Source of the DNA: DAHUYF01 sp035509275
GTDB lineage: Bacteria > Pseudomonadota > Alphaproteobacteria > ATCC43930 > CGMCC-115725
Direction of reading: 5' to 3'
Length of the DNA: 64,000 nt
NCBI GenBank assembly: GCA_035509275.1
Contig: DATJLU010000117.1
Span: 62,001 to 126,000 of the forward strand
The notes below the pieces were generated by a model that worked only from the letters and a program-made list of their open reading frames with translations, was not told where the DNA came from and made no database searches. Shown here one piece after another: positions 10,901 through 18,668 of the stretch. The position numbers and the translations under genes were made by a program. Each line of letters begins with the position of its first letter. The first letter of the stretch is position 1.

Positions 10901-10977
10901 CCCCACCTCACCCCAACCCTCTCCGCCCCTAAGGGGCGGAAAGGGAGGGACCCGCGAAGCGGGAGGGTGAGGTGCGG
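10901..10977. repeat. REP-like element, family 2, intergenic copy
   Basis: A long imperfect palindrome starting CCCCACCTCACCCCAACC and ending GGGAGGGTGAGGTGCGG, with an inner GCCCCTAAGGGGC. The same type of sequence occurs inside tonB at 37961-38058. It lies between the 3' ends of two convergent genes, the usual place for such elements. Confidence 0.75.
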
Positions 10978-11019
10978 CGACGGCTTGCGAGTCTGTAGTA
11001 GTCGCTTCCGCACCACCGG

Positions 11020-12165
11020 CTACCCCGTCGGCAGCGCCACTTCGGCGAAGCGGTCCAGATGGTGGTCGGCGTCGCCGAAGGTCTGGTCGATCATGGTGAG
11101 GCGCTTGAAGTAGTGGCCGGCGGCGTATTCGTCGGTCATGCCGATGCCGCCATGGAGCTGGATCGCCTGCTGGCCGACGAAGCGGCCGGATTTGCCGATC
11201 TGCACCTTGGCGGCGGAGATGACGCGGCGGCGCTCGGCGTCGTCGTCGAGATCGGCCGAGAGCGCGGCGAGGACGGCCATGGATTTCGACTGCTCATGCT
11301 CGATGACCATGTCGGCCATGCGATGCTGCAGCGCCTGGAACGAGCCGATCGGCACGCCGAACTGCTTGCGCGTCTTGAGATAGTCGAGGGTGACGGCGTT
11401 GAGCGTCTCCATGATGCCGACCGCTTCGGCGGCGAGCGCGGCGATGGCGCGGTCGACGATGCGCTCGATCAGGGGATAGGCCTCGCCCGGCGTGCCGAGC
11501 ACGGCGTTGCCGGCGACAGCAACACGCTCGAGCGTGATCTCGGCGGCGCGAAGCCCGTCCACCGTCGGGTAGCCGCGGATGGCGACACCCTTCGCCTTGG
11601 CGTCGACGAGGAACAGGGCCAGCCCCTGGCGCTCGCGGCTGCCGCCGCCGGTGCGTGCCGAGACAATCAGCGTGCCGGCGCTGTCGCCGCTCAGCACGAC
11701 GCCCTTGCGCCCCGCCAGCACCCAGCCGGTGCCGTCCTTCGTGGCGGTGGTCTCGACATCGCTGAGGCCATAGCGCGCCTGCCGCTCGCCATGGGCGAAG
11801 GCGAGGAGCAGCTTGCCGGCCGCCACTTGCGGCAGGATCGCCCGGCGCTGGGCATCGCTGCCGGCGAGCGCGACAAGCCCGCCGCCGAGTACGACGCTGG
11901 CGAGATAGGGCTCGACGACGAGGCCGCGGCCGAAGCTCTCCATCACGATCATGGTCTCGACCGCCGAGCCGCCGAACCCGCCCTCGCTTTCGGCGAAGGG
12001 CAGGCCGAGCAGGCCGAGCTCGGCATAGCGCTCCCAGAGCGCCCGGCTGAAGCCCTCGGGTGCGGCCATGTAGCTGTGGCGTTTGGGGATGTCGTACGCG
12101 TCCTTGACCAGCCGCCGCACCGTCTCGTCGAGCAGACGCTGCTCCTCCGTGAAGTCGAAGTCCAT
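11020..12165 (-). CDS. Acyl-CoA dehydrogenase (second of a pair)
   Basis: A 381-aa flavoprotein of the acyl-CoA dehydrogenase family, predicted to oxidise an acyl-CoA to the 2-enoyl-CoA with FAD. The family outline is present: N-terminal helix FDFTEEQRLLDETVRRLV, middle domain LAFAHGERQARYGLSDVETTA, and C-terminal FVGQQAIQLHGGIGMTDEYA. The start lies 8 bases after the stop of the other acyl-CoA dehydrogenase, so both are one transcript. Paired dehydrogenases of this kind often form heteromers for steroid or branched substrates. That role is inference; substrate not determined. Confidence 0.87.
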   Translation of the reverse strand: MDFDFTEEQRLLDETVRRLVKDAYDIPKRHSYMAAPEGFSRALWERYAELGLLGLPFAESEGGFGGSAVETMIVMESFGRGLVVEPYLASVVLGGGLVALAGSDAQRRAILPQVAAGKLLLAFAHGERQARYGLSDVETTATKDGTGWVLAGRKGVVLSGDSAGTLIVSARTGGGSRERQGLALFLVDAKAKGVAIRGYPTVDGLRAAEITLERVAVAGNAVLGTPGEAYPLIERIVDRAIAALAAEAVGIMETLNAVTLDYLKTRKQFGVPIGSFQALQHRMADMVIEHEQSKSMAVLAALSADLDDDAERRRVISAAKVQIGKSGRFVGQQAIQLHGGIGMTDEYAAGHYFKRLTMIDQTFGDADHHLDRFAEVALPTG

Positions 12166-12173
12166 GGTCGCCC

Positions 12174-13370
12174 TCAGAGCCCGAGCATCATCTTGGCGAT
12201 GACGTTGCGCTGGATCTCGTTCGAGCCGCCATAGATCGAGACCTTGCGATAGTTGAAATAATGTGGCGCGATCGGCGCGGCGTAGTCGGGGCCGATCGGC
12301 TCGCCGTTCCAGCCGGCTTCGAGCGCCTCGCGCTGGAACGGCATGGCGTAGGGGCCGAGGGCTTCGCAGGCGAGCTCGGTGAGCTTCTGCTGGATGTCCG
12401 AGCCCTTGATCTTGAGGATCGAGCTTTCCGCGCCCGGCCCCTTGCCGCCGCGCATCGCCGCGATCATGCGCAGATTGGTGATCTCAAGCGCCATCAGCTC
12501 GACCTCAAGCGCGGCGATCTTGTCGCGCAAGCGTGGGTTGGCGGCGAGCGGCGCGCCAGCCTCGCGCTCGCTCTGGACGATCTCCTTGAGGCGCTTCAGC
12601 TCGCGCTTCGAGGCGCCGACCCGGGCAATGCCGGTGCGCTCATTGCCGAGCAGGAATTTCGCATAGGTCCAGCCCTTGTTCTCCTCGCCGACGAGGTTCT
12701 TGGCCGGCACCTTGACGTTGTCGAAGAACACCTCGTTGACCTCGGCGCCGCCATCCATGGTGACGATCGGCTTCACCGTGATGCCGGGCGATTTCATGTC
12801 GATCAGCAGGAACGAGATGCCTTCCTGCTTCTTGGCGTTGGCATCGGTGCGCACGAGGTTGAAGATCCAATCGGCGAAATGCGCCGAAGTGGTCCAGATT
12901 TTCTGGCCGTTGACAATGTAGTGATCGCCTTCGCGCACCGCCTTGGTGCGCAGCGAAGCGAGGTCGGAGCCCGAGCCCGGCTCGGAGAAGCCCTGGCACC
13001 AGACATGCTCGCCCGAGAGAATCTTCGGCAGGAAGAACTGCTTTTGCCAGTCACTGCCGAAGCGGATGATGACCGGGCCGCACATGGTGACGCCGAAGGG
13101 GATCACCGGGGGCGCACCGGCCTCGGCGATCTCGTCCTCGAAGATGTGGCGCTGCACCGGCGTCCAGCCGGTGCCGCCCTGCTCGACCGGCCAGTTGGGC
13201 GCGACCCAGCCGCGCTTGTAGAGCAGCCGGTGCCAGCGCAGGAAATCCTCGCGCCCCATCTTCTTGCCGTTCAGCATCTTGTCCTGGATGTCGGCCGGCA
13301 GGTTGTCACGGATGAAGCCGCGCACCTCCGCGCGGAAGGCCTGCTCCTCGGGGGTGAAAGCGAGTTCCAT
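12174..13370 (-). CDS. Acyl-CoA dehydrogenase (first of a pair)
   Basis: A 398-aa FAD-dependent acyl-CoA dehydrogenase. Visible motifs are the N-terminal FTPEEQAFRAEVRGFI, the flavin/substrate segment CQGFSEPGSGSDLASLRTKA, GQKIWTTSAHFADWIF, and the C-terminal YGGSNEIQRNVIAKMML. GGAGGAACGCC precedes the ATG. The downstream dehydrogenase follows after 8 bases. Upstream lies a FadB/FadJ-type gene, separated by a REP-like element, so the three genes form a beta-oxidation block on one strand. Confidence 0.9.
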   Translation of the reverse strand: MELAFTPEEQAFRAEVRGFIRDNLPADIQDKMLNGKKMGREDFLRWHRLLYKRGWVAPNWPVEQGGTGWTPVQRHIFEDEIAEAGAPPVIPFGVTMCGPVIIRFGSDWQKQFFLPKILSGEHVWCQGFSEPGSGSDLASLRTKAVREGDHYIVNGQKIWTTSAHFADWIFNLVRTDANAKKQEGISFLLIDMKSPGITVKPIVTMDGGAEVNEVFFDNVKVPAKNLVGEENKGWTYAKFLLGNERTGIARVGASKRELKRLKEIVQSEREAGAPLAANPRLRDKIAALEVELMALEITNLRMIAAMRGGKGPGAESSILKIKGSDIQQKLTELACEALGPYAMPFQREALEAGWNGEPIGPDYAAPIAPHYFNYRKVSIYGGSNEIQRNVIAKMMLGL

Positions 13371-13432
13371 GGCGTTCCTCCTACGCTCAAACCGCCGTTA
13401 AGGTTTACTCTGTCGGATCCGGCCACCTTCTT

Positions 13433-13494
13433 GCGTCACCCCCGCGAAAGCGGGGGTCCAGAGCGGTGGATTCCCGCTTTCGCGGGAATGACGA
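13433..13494. repeat. REP-like element, family 1, copy 2
   Basis: Head-to-head pair of palindromic units: a left unit with CCCCCGCGAAAGCGGGGG and TCCAGAGC, then a right unit GGTGGATTCCCGCTTTCGCGGGAATGACGA. It sits in the 158-base gap between the FadB/FadJ-type gene and the acyl-CoA dehydrogenase genes of the same strand, so it would be transcribed within the operon. Confidence 0.88.
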
Positions 13495-13528
13495 AATAGC
13501 AGCTAGCTCCGTTCGATCACACACGGCG

Positions 13529-15643
13529 CTATACCTTGCCCGGGTTGAGATCGGCAAAGCGCTTGCCGTCGCGCGCGAGCCGCTCGAGCAGCGGCGCGGG
13601 GCGCCAGAAATAGCCGTGCGTCTCATGAAAGCGCCGCACATCGGCATAAACCTGGTCGAGCCCGACCGTGTCGGCATAGAACATCGGCCCGCCGCGCCAG
13701 GCCGGGAAGCCGTAACCGGCGAGATAGATGACATCGATATCCGAGGGGCGGAGCGCGATGCCCTCCTCGAGGAGCTTGGCGCCCTCATTGACGAGGGCGT
13801 AGATCGTGCGCTTGACGATCTCGTCATCGGCGATGGGCTTGCGCTCGAGGCCGAGCCGCTTTGATTCCGCCAGGATGAGGCGCTCGATCTCGGGGTCGGG
13901 AAGCGGGGCGCGGCCGCCTTTCTCATAGCGATACCAGCCGGCACTGGTCTTCTGGCCGTAGCGTCCCATCTCGCAGATCTGATCGGCGAGATGCGAATAG
14001 CGCCGGTCGTTGGGCCGTGTCGGCGCCTGCTGCTTGCGGATGCGCCAGCTGACATCGTTGCCGGCCATGTCGCTCATGGCGAAGGGGCCCATGGCGAGGC
14101 CCCAATCCTGCAGCGCCTTGTCGATTTGCCAGGGCAGCGCCCCTTCCTCGAGCAGGAACTCGGCCTCGCGCGCGTATTGGAAGAGCATGCGGTTGCCGAC
14201 GAAGCCGTCGCAGACGCCGACCAGCGCCGGCACCTTGCCCAGGCTCTTGCCGAGCTTCATCGCCGTCGCCACGACATCCTTGCCGGTCTTCGCGCCGCGG
14301 ACCACCTCGACGAGGCGCATGACATTGGCCGGGCTGAAGAAATGCGTGCCGATGACGTCTTGCGGCCGCGCCGTCTGGGCGGCGATGACGTTGACGTCAA
14401 GGCTCGAGGTGTTGGTGGCGAGCACCGCACCGCGCTTCGCCAGCTTGTCGAGCCGGGCGAAGAGCTCTTTCTTGATCGCCATCTCCTCGAATACGGCTTC
14501 GACGACGATGTCGGCGTCCTTCACCGCCGCGGCGAGGTCGAGCGTGCCGTTGATGAGGCCCATGCGCTTATCCATGACGGCCTGGTCGAGCCGCCCTTTC
14601 GCGACCGTCGCCGCGTAATTGTTGCGCACGATGCCGAGGCCGCGCTCCAGCGCCTCGGGCGCCGTCTCGACCACCGCGACGGGAATGCCGGCATTGGCGA
14701 AATTCATCGCGATGCCGCCGCCCATGGTACCGGCGCCGATGACGGCGGCACGCTTCACCGGCCGCACCGGCGTGTCGGCGGGGATGTCGGGAATGGTCAT
14801 CGCCTCGCGCTCGGCGAAGAAAGCGTGGATCAGGGCGCGCGACTGCGTCGAGGTGACGAGCTCCTCGAAGATCTCGCGCTCGCGTTTCAGTCCCTGATCG
14901 AACGGCAGGTTGACCGCCGCCTCGACGGCATCGATCGAGCGCACCGGGGATTCCTGGCCGCGGGCGCGCTTTTTGACGGCGGCGCGGTAGTCATTGAAGA
15001 ACGCCGCGTTGCCGCGCCACTCGGCAAGCTTTTCGTCACGCTCGCGCAGGCGGCGGCCGGAGGTCCCGCTTCCGACCGCTTCCTCGGCAAAGCGCAGCGC
15101 GCCCTCGAGCAGGTCGCCCTCGACGATCGCATCGACGATGCCGAGCTCCTTGGCTTTGGGCGCGCGCACGAAATCGCCGGTGGTGATCATGTCGAGCGCG
15201 GCTTTGGCGCCGATGAGGCGCGGCAGCCGCTGTGTGCCGCCGGCACCGGGCAAAATCCCGAGCTTCACTTCGGGCAGCCCGAGCTGGGCCGAGGCGAGGG
15301 CGATGCGGTAGTGACAGCCCAGCGCCACTTCGAGGCCGCCGCCGAGCGCCGTGCCGTGGATGGCGGCGATGGTCAGCTTGGCCGCGCTTTCGAGCCCGGC
15401 GATGACGCGGTTGAGGTCCGGCGGCTCCAGCGGCTTGCCGAATTCCTTGATGTCGGCACCGGCGATAAAGGTGCGGCCGGCGCCGATGACGACGAGCGCC
15501 TTTACCGCTTCGTCGCCGAGCCCTTGCATCAGCCCGTCGATCAGCCCTTGGCGGACCGCGCGGCTCAGCGCATTCACCGGCGGGTTATCGACGGTGATGA
15601 CGCCCACCGCGCCTCGCCGCTCATAGCGGACCACTGGCGACAT
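13529..15643 (-). CDS. Bifunctional enoyl-CoA hydratase / 3-hydroxyacyl-CoA dehydrogenase (FadB/FadJ type)
   Basis: A 704-aa fusion for beta-oxidation. The N-terminal crotonase domain (about residues 1-180) shows DNPPVNALSRAV, AGADIKEFG and ALGGGLEVALGCHYRIA. The central NAD domain (from about 290) has AAVIGAGTMGGGIAMNFANAG, and the C-terminal dehydrogenase domain has GTHFFSPANVMRLVEVV and GVCDGFVGNRMLFQYAREAEFLLEEG. The start is chosen at MSPVVRYE because AGGAGG lies just upstream. The frame is open 36 codons further but without a ribosome site. It heads the block that includes two acyl-CoA dehydrogenases. Confidence 0.93.
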   Translation of the reverse strand: MSPVVRYERRGAVGVITVDNPPVNALSRAVRQGLIDGLMQGLGDEAVKALVVIGAGRTFIAGADIKEFGKPLEPPDLNRVIAGLESAAKLTIAAIHGTALGGGLEVALGCHYRIALASAQLGLPEVKLGILPGAGGTQRLPRLIGAKAALDMITTGDFVRAPKAKELGIVDAIVEGDLLEGALRFAEEAVGSGTSGRRLRERDEKLAEWRGNAAFFNDYRAAVKKRARGQESPVRSIDAVEAAVNLPFDQGLKREREIFEELVTSTQSRALIHAFFAEREAMTIPDIPADTPVRPVKRAAVIGAGTMGGGIAMNFANAGIPVAVVETAPEALERGLGIVRNNYAATVAKGRLDQAVMDKRMGLINGTLDLAAAVKDADIVVEAVFEEMAIKKELFARLDKLAKRGAVLATNTSSLDVNVIAAQTARPQDVIGTHFFSPANVMRLVEVVRGAKTGKDVVATAMKLGKSLGKVPALVGVCDGFVGNRMLFQYAREAEFLLEEGALPWQIDKALQDWGLAMGPFAMSDMAGNDVSWRIRKQQAPTRPNDRRYSHLADQICEMGRYGQKTSAGWYRYEKGGRAPLPDPEIERLILAESKRLGLERKPIADDEIVKRTIYALVNEGAKLLEEGIALRPSDIDVIYLAGYGFPAWRGGPMFYADTVGLDQVYADVRRFHETHGYFWRPAPLLERLARDGKRFADLNPGKV

Positions 15644-15825
15644 TGCTCCTCCTCTTGCTCTTGCTTCGTTCCTGTCGCAGCCGCCGACAATAGCGAAGCC
15701 GCCGGGCGAGGCAAGGGTGATCCCCCTAGACGCAACTTTCTTGCCGGACATAGGCGGGGCGACCGGCCTGCGCTAACATTGCCCGAGAGCTCGGCGCGAT
15801 GCCGGCAGGGAAGAGGGAGGATAGG

Positions 15826-16584
15826 ATGGCGGGAGCAAGCAAGGCCGCAATCGTCACCGGCGCGGGCAGCGGCATCGGCCGAGCGGTGGCGCTGGCGCTG
15901 ATGAAGGACGGTTACGCGACGGCGCTCGCCGGGCGGCGCAAGGACGCGCTGGAGCACACGGCGGCGATGGGCAAGGCGACCGGCGCGCAAAGCCTCGTCG
16001 TTCCCACCGATGTCGGCGATATGGCGCAGGTAAAGGCGCTCTTCGCCGCGGCCAAAGAGGCTTTCGGCCGCCTCGACGTGCTCTTCAACAATGCCGGTAC
16101 GGGTGCGCCGGCGGTGCCGCTCGAGGATCTGCCGTTCGAGCAGTGGAAGAAGGTGGTCGACGCCAACCTGACCGGCTCCTTCCTCTGCGCCCAGGAAGCG
16201 ATCAAGATCATGAAGGCGCAGACGCCGCGCGGCGGCCGGATCATCAACAACGGCTCGATCTCGGCGCACGCGCCGCGGCCGATGTCGGTCGCCTACACCG
16301 CGACCAAGCACGCCATCACCGGTCTCACCAAGTCGATCTCGCTCGATTGCCGCAAATACGATATCGCCTGCGGCCAAATCGATATCGGCAACGCCGCCAC
16401 CGAGATGACCGATCGCATGGCGAAAGGCGTGATGCAGGCCAATGGCGAGATGGCGGTCGAGCCGCGCATGGATGTGCAGCACGTGGCGAGCGCGGTCGCC
16501 TACATGGTGAGCCTGCCGCTCGAGAGCAATGTGCAGTTCATGACCATCATGGCGACCAAGATGCCGTTCGTCGGACGCGGCTGA
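15826..16584 (+). CDS. Short-chain dehydrogenase/reductase
   Basis: A 252-aa NAD(P)-dependent oxidoreductase of the classical SDR family. It has the cofactor motif VTGAGSGIGRAVAL, the NNAGTG loop and the catalytic Tyr-Lys in YTATKHA, preceded by NGSISA with the catalytic Ser. The start at MAGASKAA follows GAGGGAGGATAGG; an earlier in-frame Met at 15799 has no such signal. It is divergent from the FadB/FadJ-type gene. The substrate cannot be predicted. Confidence 0.87.
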   Translation: MAGASKAAIVTGAGSGIGRAVALALMKDGYATALAGRRKDALEHTAAMGKATGAQSLVVPTDVGDMAQVKALFAAAKEAFGRLDVLFNNAGTGAPAVPLEDLPFEQWKKVVDANLTGSFLCAQEAIKIMKAQTPRGGRIINNGSISAHAPRPMSVAYTATKHAITGLTKSISLDCRKYDIACGQIDIGNAATEMTDRMAKGVMQANGEMAVEPRMDVQHVASAVAYMVSLPLESNVQFMTIMATKMPFVGRG

Positions 16585-16633
16585 GGCGGCGCGCGCCGAG
16601 CGACGCAGACGGAAACTCGATCGGCCCGCGGCA

Positions 16634-16669
16634 GGGGCGATAGCTCAGTCGACGGGCTGAGAGCGCCCC
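16634..16669. other. Stem-loop between the SDR and HAD genes
   Basis: Two-part stem: GGGGCG + CTCAG on the 5' side (16634-16648, with an ATAG bulge) pairs with CTGAG + CGCCCC on the 3' side (16657-16669, with an AG bulge). There is no T-run, so it is not a standard terminator. It lies 46 bases before the HAD gene start and could shape the leader or the 3' end of the SDR message. Confidence 0.5.
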
Positions 16670-16715
16670 GGCGCAGCCTTGGGCCGAAGCCCGGCGAGCC
16701 ACAGGGAGAGCGGAG

Positions 16716-17420
16716 ATGGCCGATATCGAGAGCCTCAAATCGTCCATCAAAGCGTGCATGTTCGATCAGTACGGCACCGTCGTCGATATGCAGTCGGGAT
16801 TGACGGAGGCCGCAACGCCTTTCCTCAGGGGCAAGGGCTGGTCCGGCGAGCCGAACGCGTTCGTCACCTGGTGGCGCCGAACGCATTTCGAAAACTCGAT
16901 GATCGATGCCCTGTTGCAGCGGGAGCACACCTCCTATCGCGAGATCGGCGAGCGCTCGGTCGCTTTCGTTCTCGAGCGGGCCGGCATCGCCTACACCATG
17001 GCGGAGGTTCGCCGTCTCGTGGCGGAGATCGAAAAGCTGCGACCGTTTCCCGAAGTCCCCGCAGCCCTGGCACGGCTGCAGGCGCGCTATAAGCTGGTCG
17101 TGCTGTCGAACGGCGATCCCGACATGCTGGAAACCGCGAAGCAATATCACCGCGTTCCCTTCGACCGCGTGATCTCCGTGGCTGAAGCCGGCGCGTTCAA
17201 GCCGCATCGGGCGACCTATACGAAGGCGGCGGAGCTGCTGGAGCTGCGCCTGGACCAAGTCCTGTTCGTGGCGAACCACGCCTTCGATTGCATTGGCGCC
17301 AAATCAGCCGGCATGCATACCGCCTTCATCGACCGGAGGCGGCGACCCTTCGGCATGACGCCGCATCAGCCGGATATCCTGGTGCGGACGATGACGGAGC
17401 TCGCGGATTTGATGGTGTGA
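16716..17420 (+). CDS. Type II HAD hydrolase, (S)-2-haloacid dehalogenase-like
   Basis: A 234-aa HAD-superfamily hydrolase. Motif I FDQYGTVVD carries the nucleophilic Asp, motif II is VVLSNGD, motif III is the Lys in AFKPHRATY, and motif IV is FVANHAFDCIGAKSAGM, all in the order of the type II haloacid dehalogenase branch. Its length matches that branch. The PobA-like gene starts 5 bases after its stop, so the two are cotranscribed. Many relatives act on substrates other than haloacids, so dehalogenation is not proven. Confidence 0.85.
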   Translation: MADIESLKSSIKACMFDQYGTVVDMQSGLTEAATPFLRGKGWSGEPNAFVTWWRRTHFENSMIDALLQREHTSYREIGERSVAFVLERAGIAYTMAEVRRLVAEIEKLRPFPEVPAALARLQARYKLVVLSNGDPDMLETAKQYHRVPFDRVISVAEAGAFKPHRATYTKAAELLELRLDQVLFVANHAFDCIGAKSAGMHTAFIDRRRRPFGMTPHQPDILVRTMTELADLMV

Positions 17421-17425
17421 GGCAC

Positions 17426-18604
17426 ATGCGTACTCAAGTTGGCATCGTCGGGGCCGGTCCCGCCGGTCTCGTTCTGGCGCACCTGCTTCACCTTGCCGGC
17501 ATCGATTCCATCGTCATCGAGAACCGGAGCCGCGCCTATATCGAGCAGCGGCTGAGAGCCGGGCTCCTGGAGCAGGGAAGCGCGGATCTGCTCATCGAGA
17601 CCGGGCTGGGCGAGCGTCTCCAGCGCGAGTGCATGCTCCATGACGGCCTCTTCATCAAATTCAAGGGCGAGCTGCACCGGCTCGATTTTCGCGCGCTGGT
17701 CGGCAAATCGGTCATGATCTACGGACAGCAGGAGATCGTGAAAGACCTTGTCGCGGCTCGGCTCGGCTATGGCGCGCCCATACTCTTCGAGGTCGGCGAC
17801 GTCGCGCTGCGTGATCTCGAGGGACCGCAGCCGCGCATCGGCTTCACGCAGAATGGCGAGCGCCAGGAGATCCTGTGCGACTTCATCGCCGGCTGCGACG
17901 GCTTCCACGGCATCAGCCGGCCGAGCATACCGTCCGACCGCATCACCGTCTTCGAACGAATCTATCCGTTCGCGTGGCTCGGCGTTCTCGTCGAGGCGCC
18001 GCCGACGCGCGATGAGCTCGTCTACACCCATCATGAGCGCGGCTTCGCGCTGCTCACGATGCGCGCGCCGAAGCTGAGCCGGCTTTATCTCCAATGCGCG
18101 CCGGAGGCGGCCGAAACCGACTGGCCGGACGACAGGGTCTGGGAGGAATTGCGTCTCCGGACGGCGGGAGGCGAGGGCTGGCAGCTCTCCGAAGGCCCGA
18201 TCGTGCAAAAAGGCATCACGGAGATGCGCAGCTTCGCCGTGGAGCCGATGCAGCATGGCCGCCTCTTCCTTGCCGGAGATGCGGCACACATCGTGCCGCC
18301 GACCGGTGCCAAAGGCATGAACCTGGCGATCGCCGATGTCCGGGTGCTCGCGCGCGCTTTGACGGCCTTTTACAAGGACGGCCGCGAGGACGCGCTCGCG
18401 GGCTATTCGCGCATCTGCTTGCGCCGGGTCTGGAAGGTGCAGCGATTCTCGTGGTGGATGACGCAGCTTCTGCACCGGTTCGAAAGCGACAATGCGTTCG
18501 ACCGCCGGCGTCAGCTTGCGGAGATCGATTACATCACCAGCTCACGCGCCGGCGCGATGACCTGGGCCGAGAACTACGTCGGATTGCCGATGGAGTGGGA
18601 ATGA
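17426..18604 (+). CDS. pobA: 4-hydroxybenzoate 3-monooxygenase (PobA type)
   Basis: A 392-aa flavin monooxygenase that converts 4-hydroxybenzoate to protocatechuate using FAD, NAD(P)H and oxygen. Matching features are the Rossmann motif VGIVGAGPAGLVLAHLL, the PobA signature QRLRAGLLEQGSADLL, KSVMIYGQQEIVKDL, and FLAGDAAHIVPPTGAKGMNLA. Its length equals that of known PobA proteins. The start ATG lies 5 bases after the HAD stop. No PobR-type regulator or pca genes are in the window. Confidence 0.9.
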   Translation: MRTQVGIVGAGPAGLVLAHLLHLAGIDSIVIENRSRAYIEQRLRAGLLEQGSADLLIETGLGERLQRECMLHDGLFIKFKGELHRLDFRALVGKSVMIYGQQEIVKDLVAARLGYGAPILFEVGDVALRDLEGPQPRIGFTQNGERQEILCDFIAGCDGFHGISRPSIPSDRITVFERIYPFAWLGVLVEAPPTRDELVYTHHERGFALLTMRAPKLSRLYLQCAPEAAETDWPDDRVWEELRLRTAGGEGWQLSEGPIVQKGITEMRSFAVEPMQHGRLFLAGDAAHIVPPTGAKGMNLAIADVRVLARALTAFYKDGREDALAGYSRICLRRVWKVQRFSWWMTQLLHRFESDNAFDRRRQLAEIDYITSSRAGAMTWAENYVGLPMEWE

Positions 18605-18668
18605 CGATGCTCTGTATCGGGCGCGGCTGAGGCCGGTACGGACCTTGCGGCGGTCCGACGCGCTCTCC

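Noticed and set aside
16634..16669. Possible tRNA gene beginning GGGGCGATAGCTCAG
   Set aside because: No anticodon stem, no T-loop sequence and no closing acceptor stem follow; the bases fold into a simple two-part stem instead.
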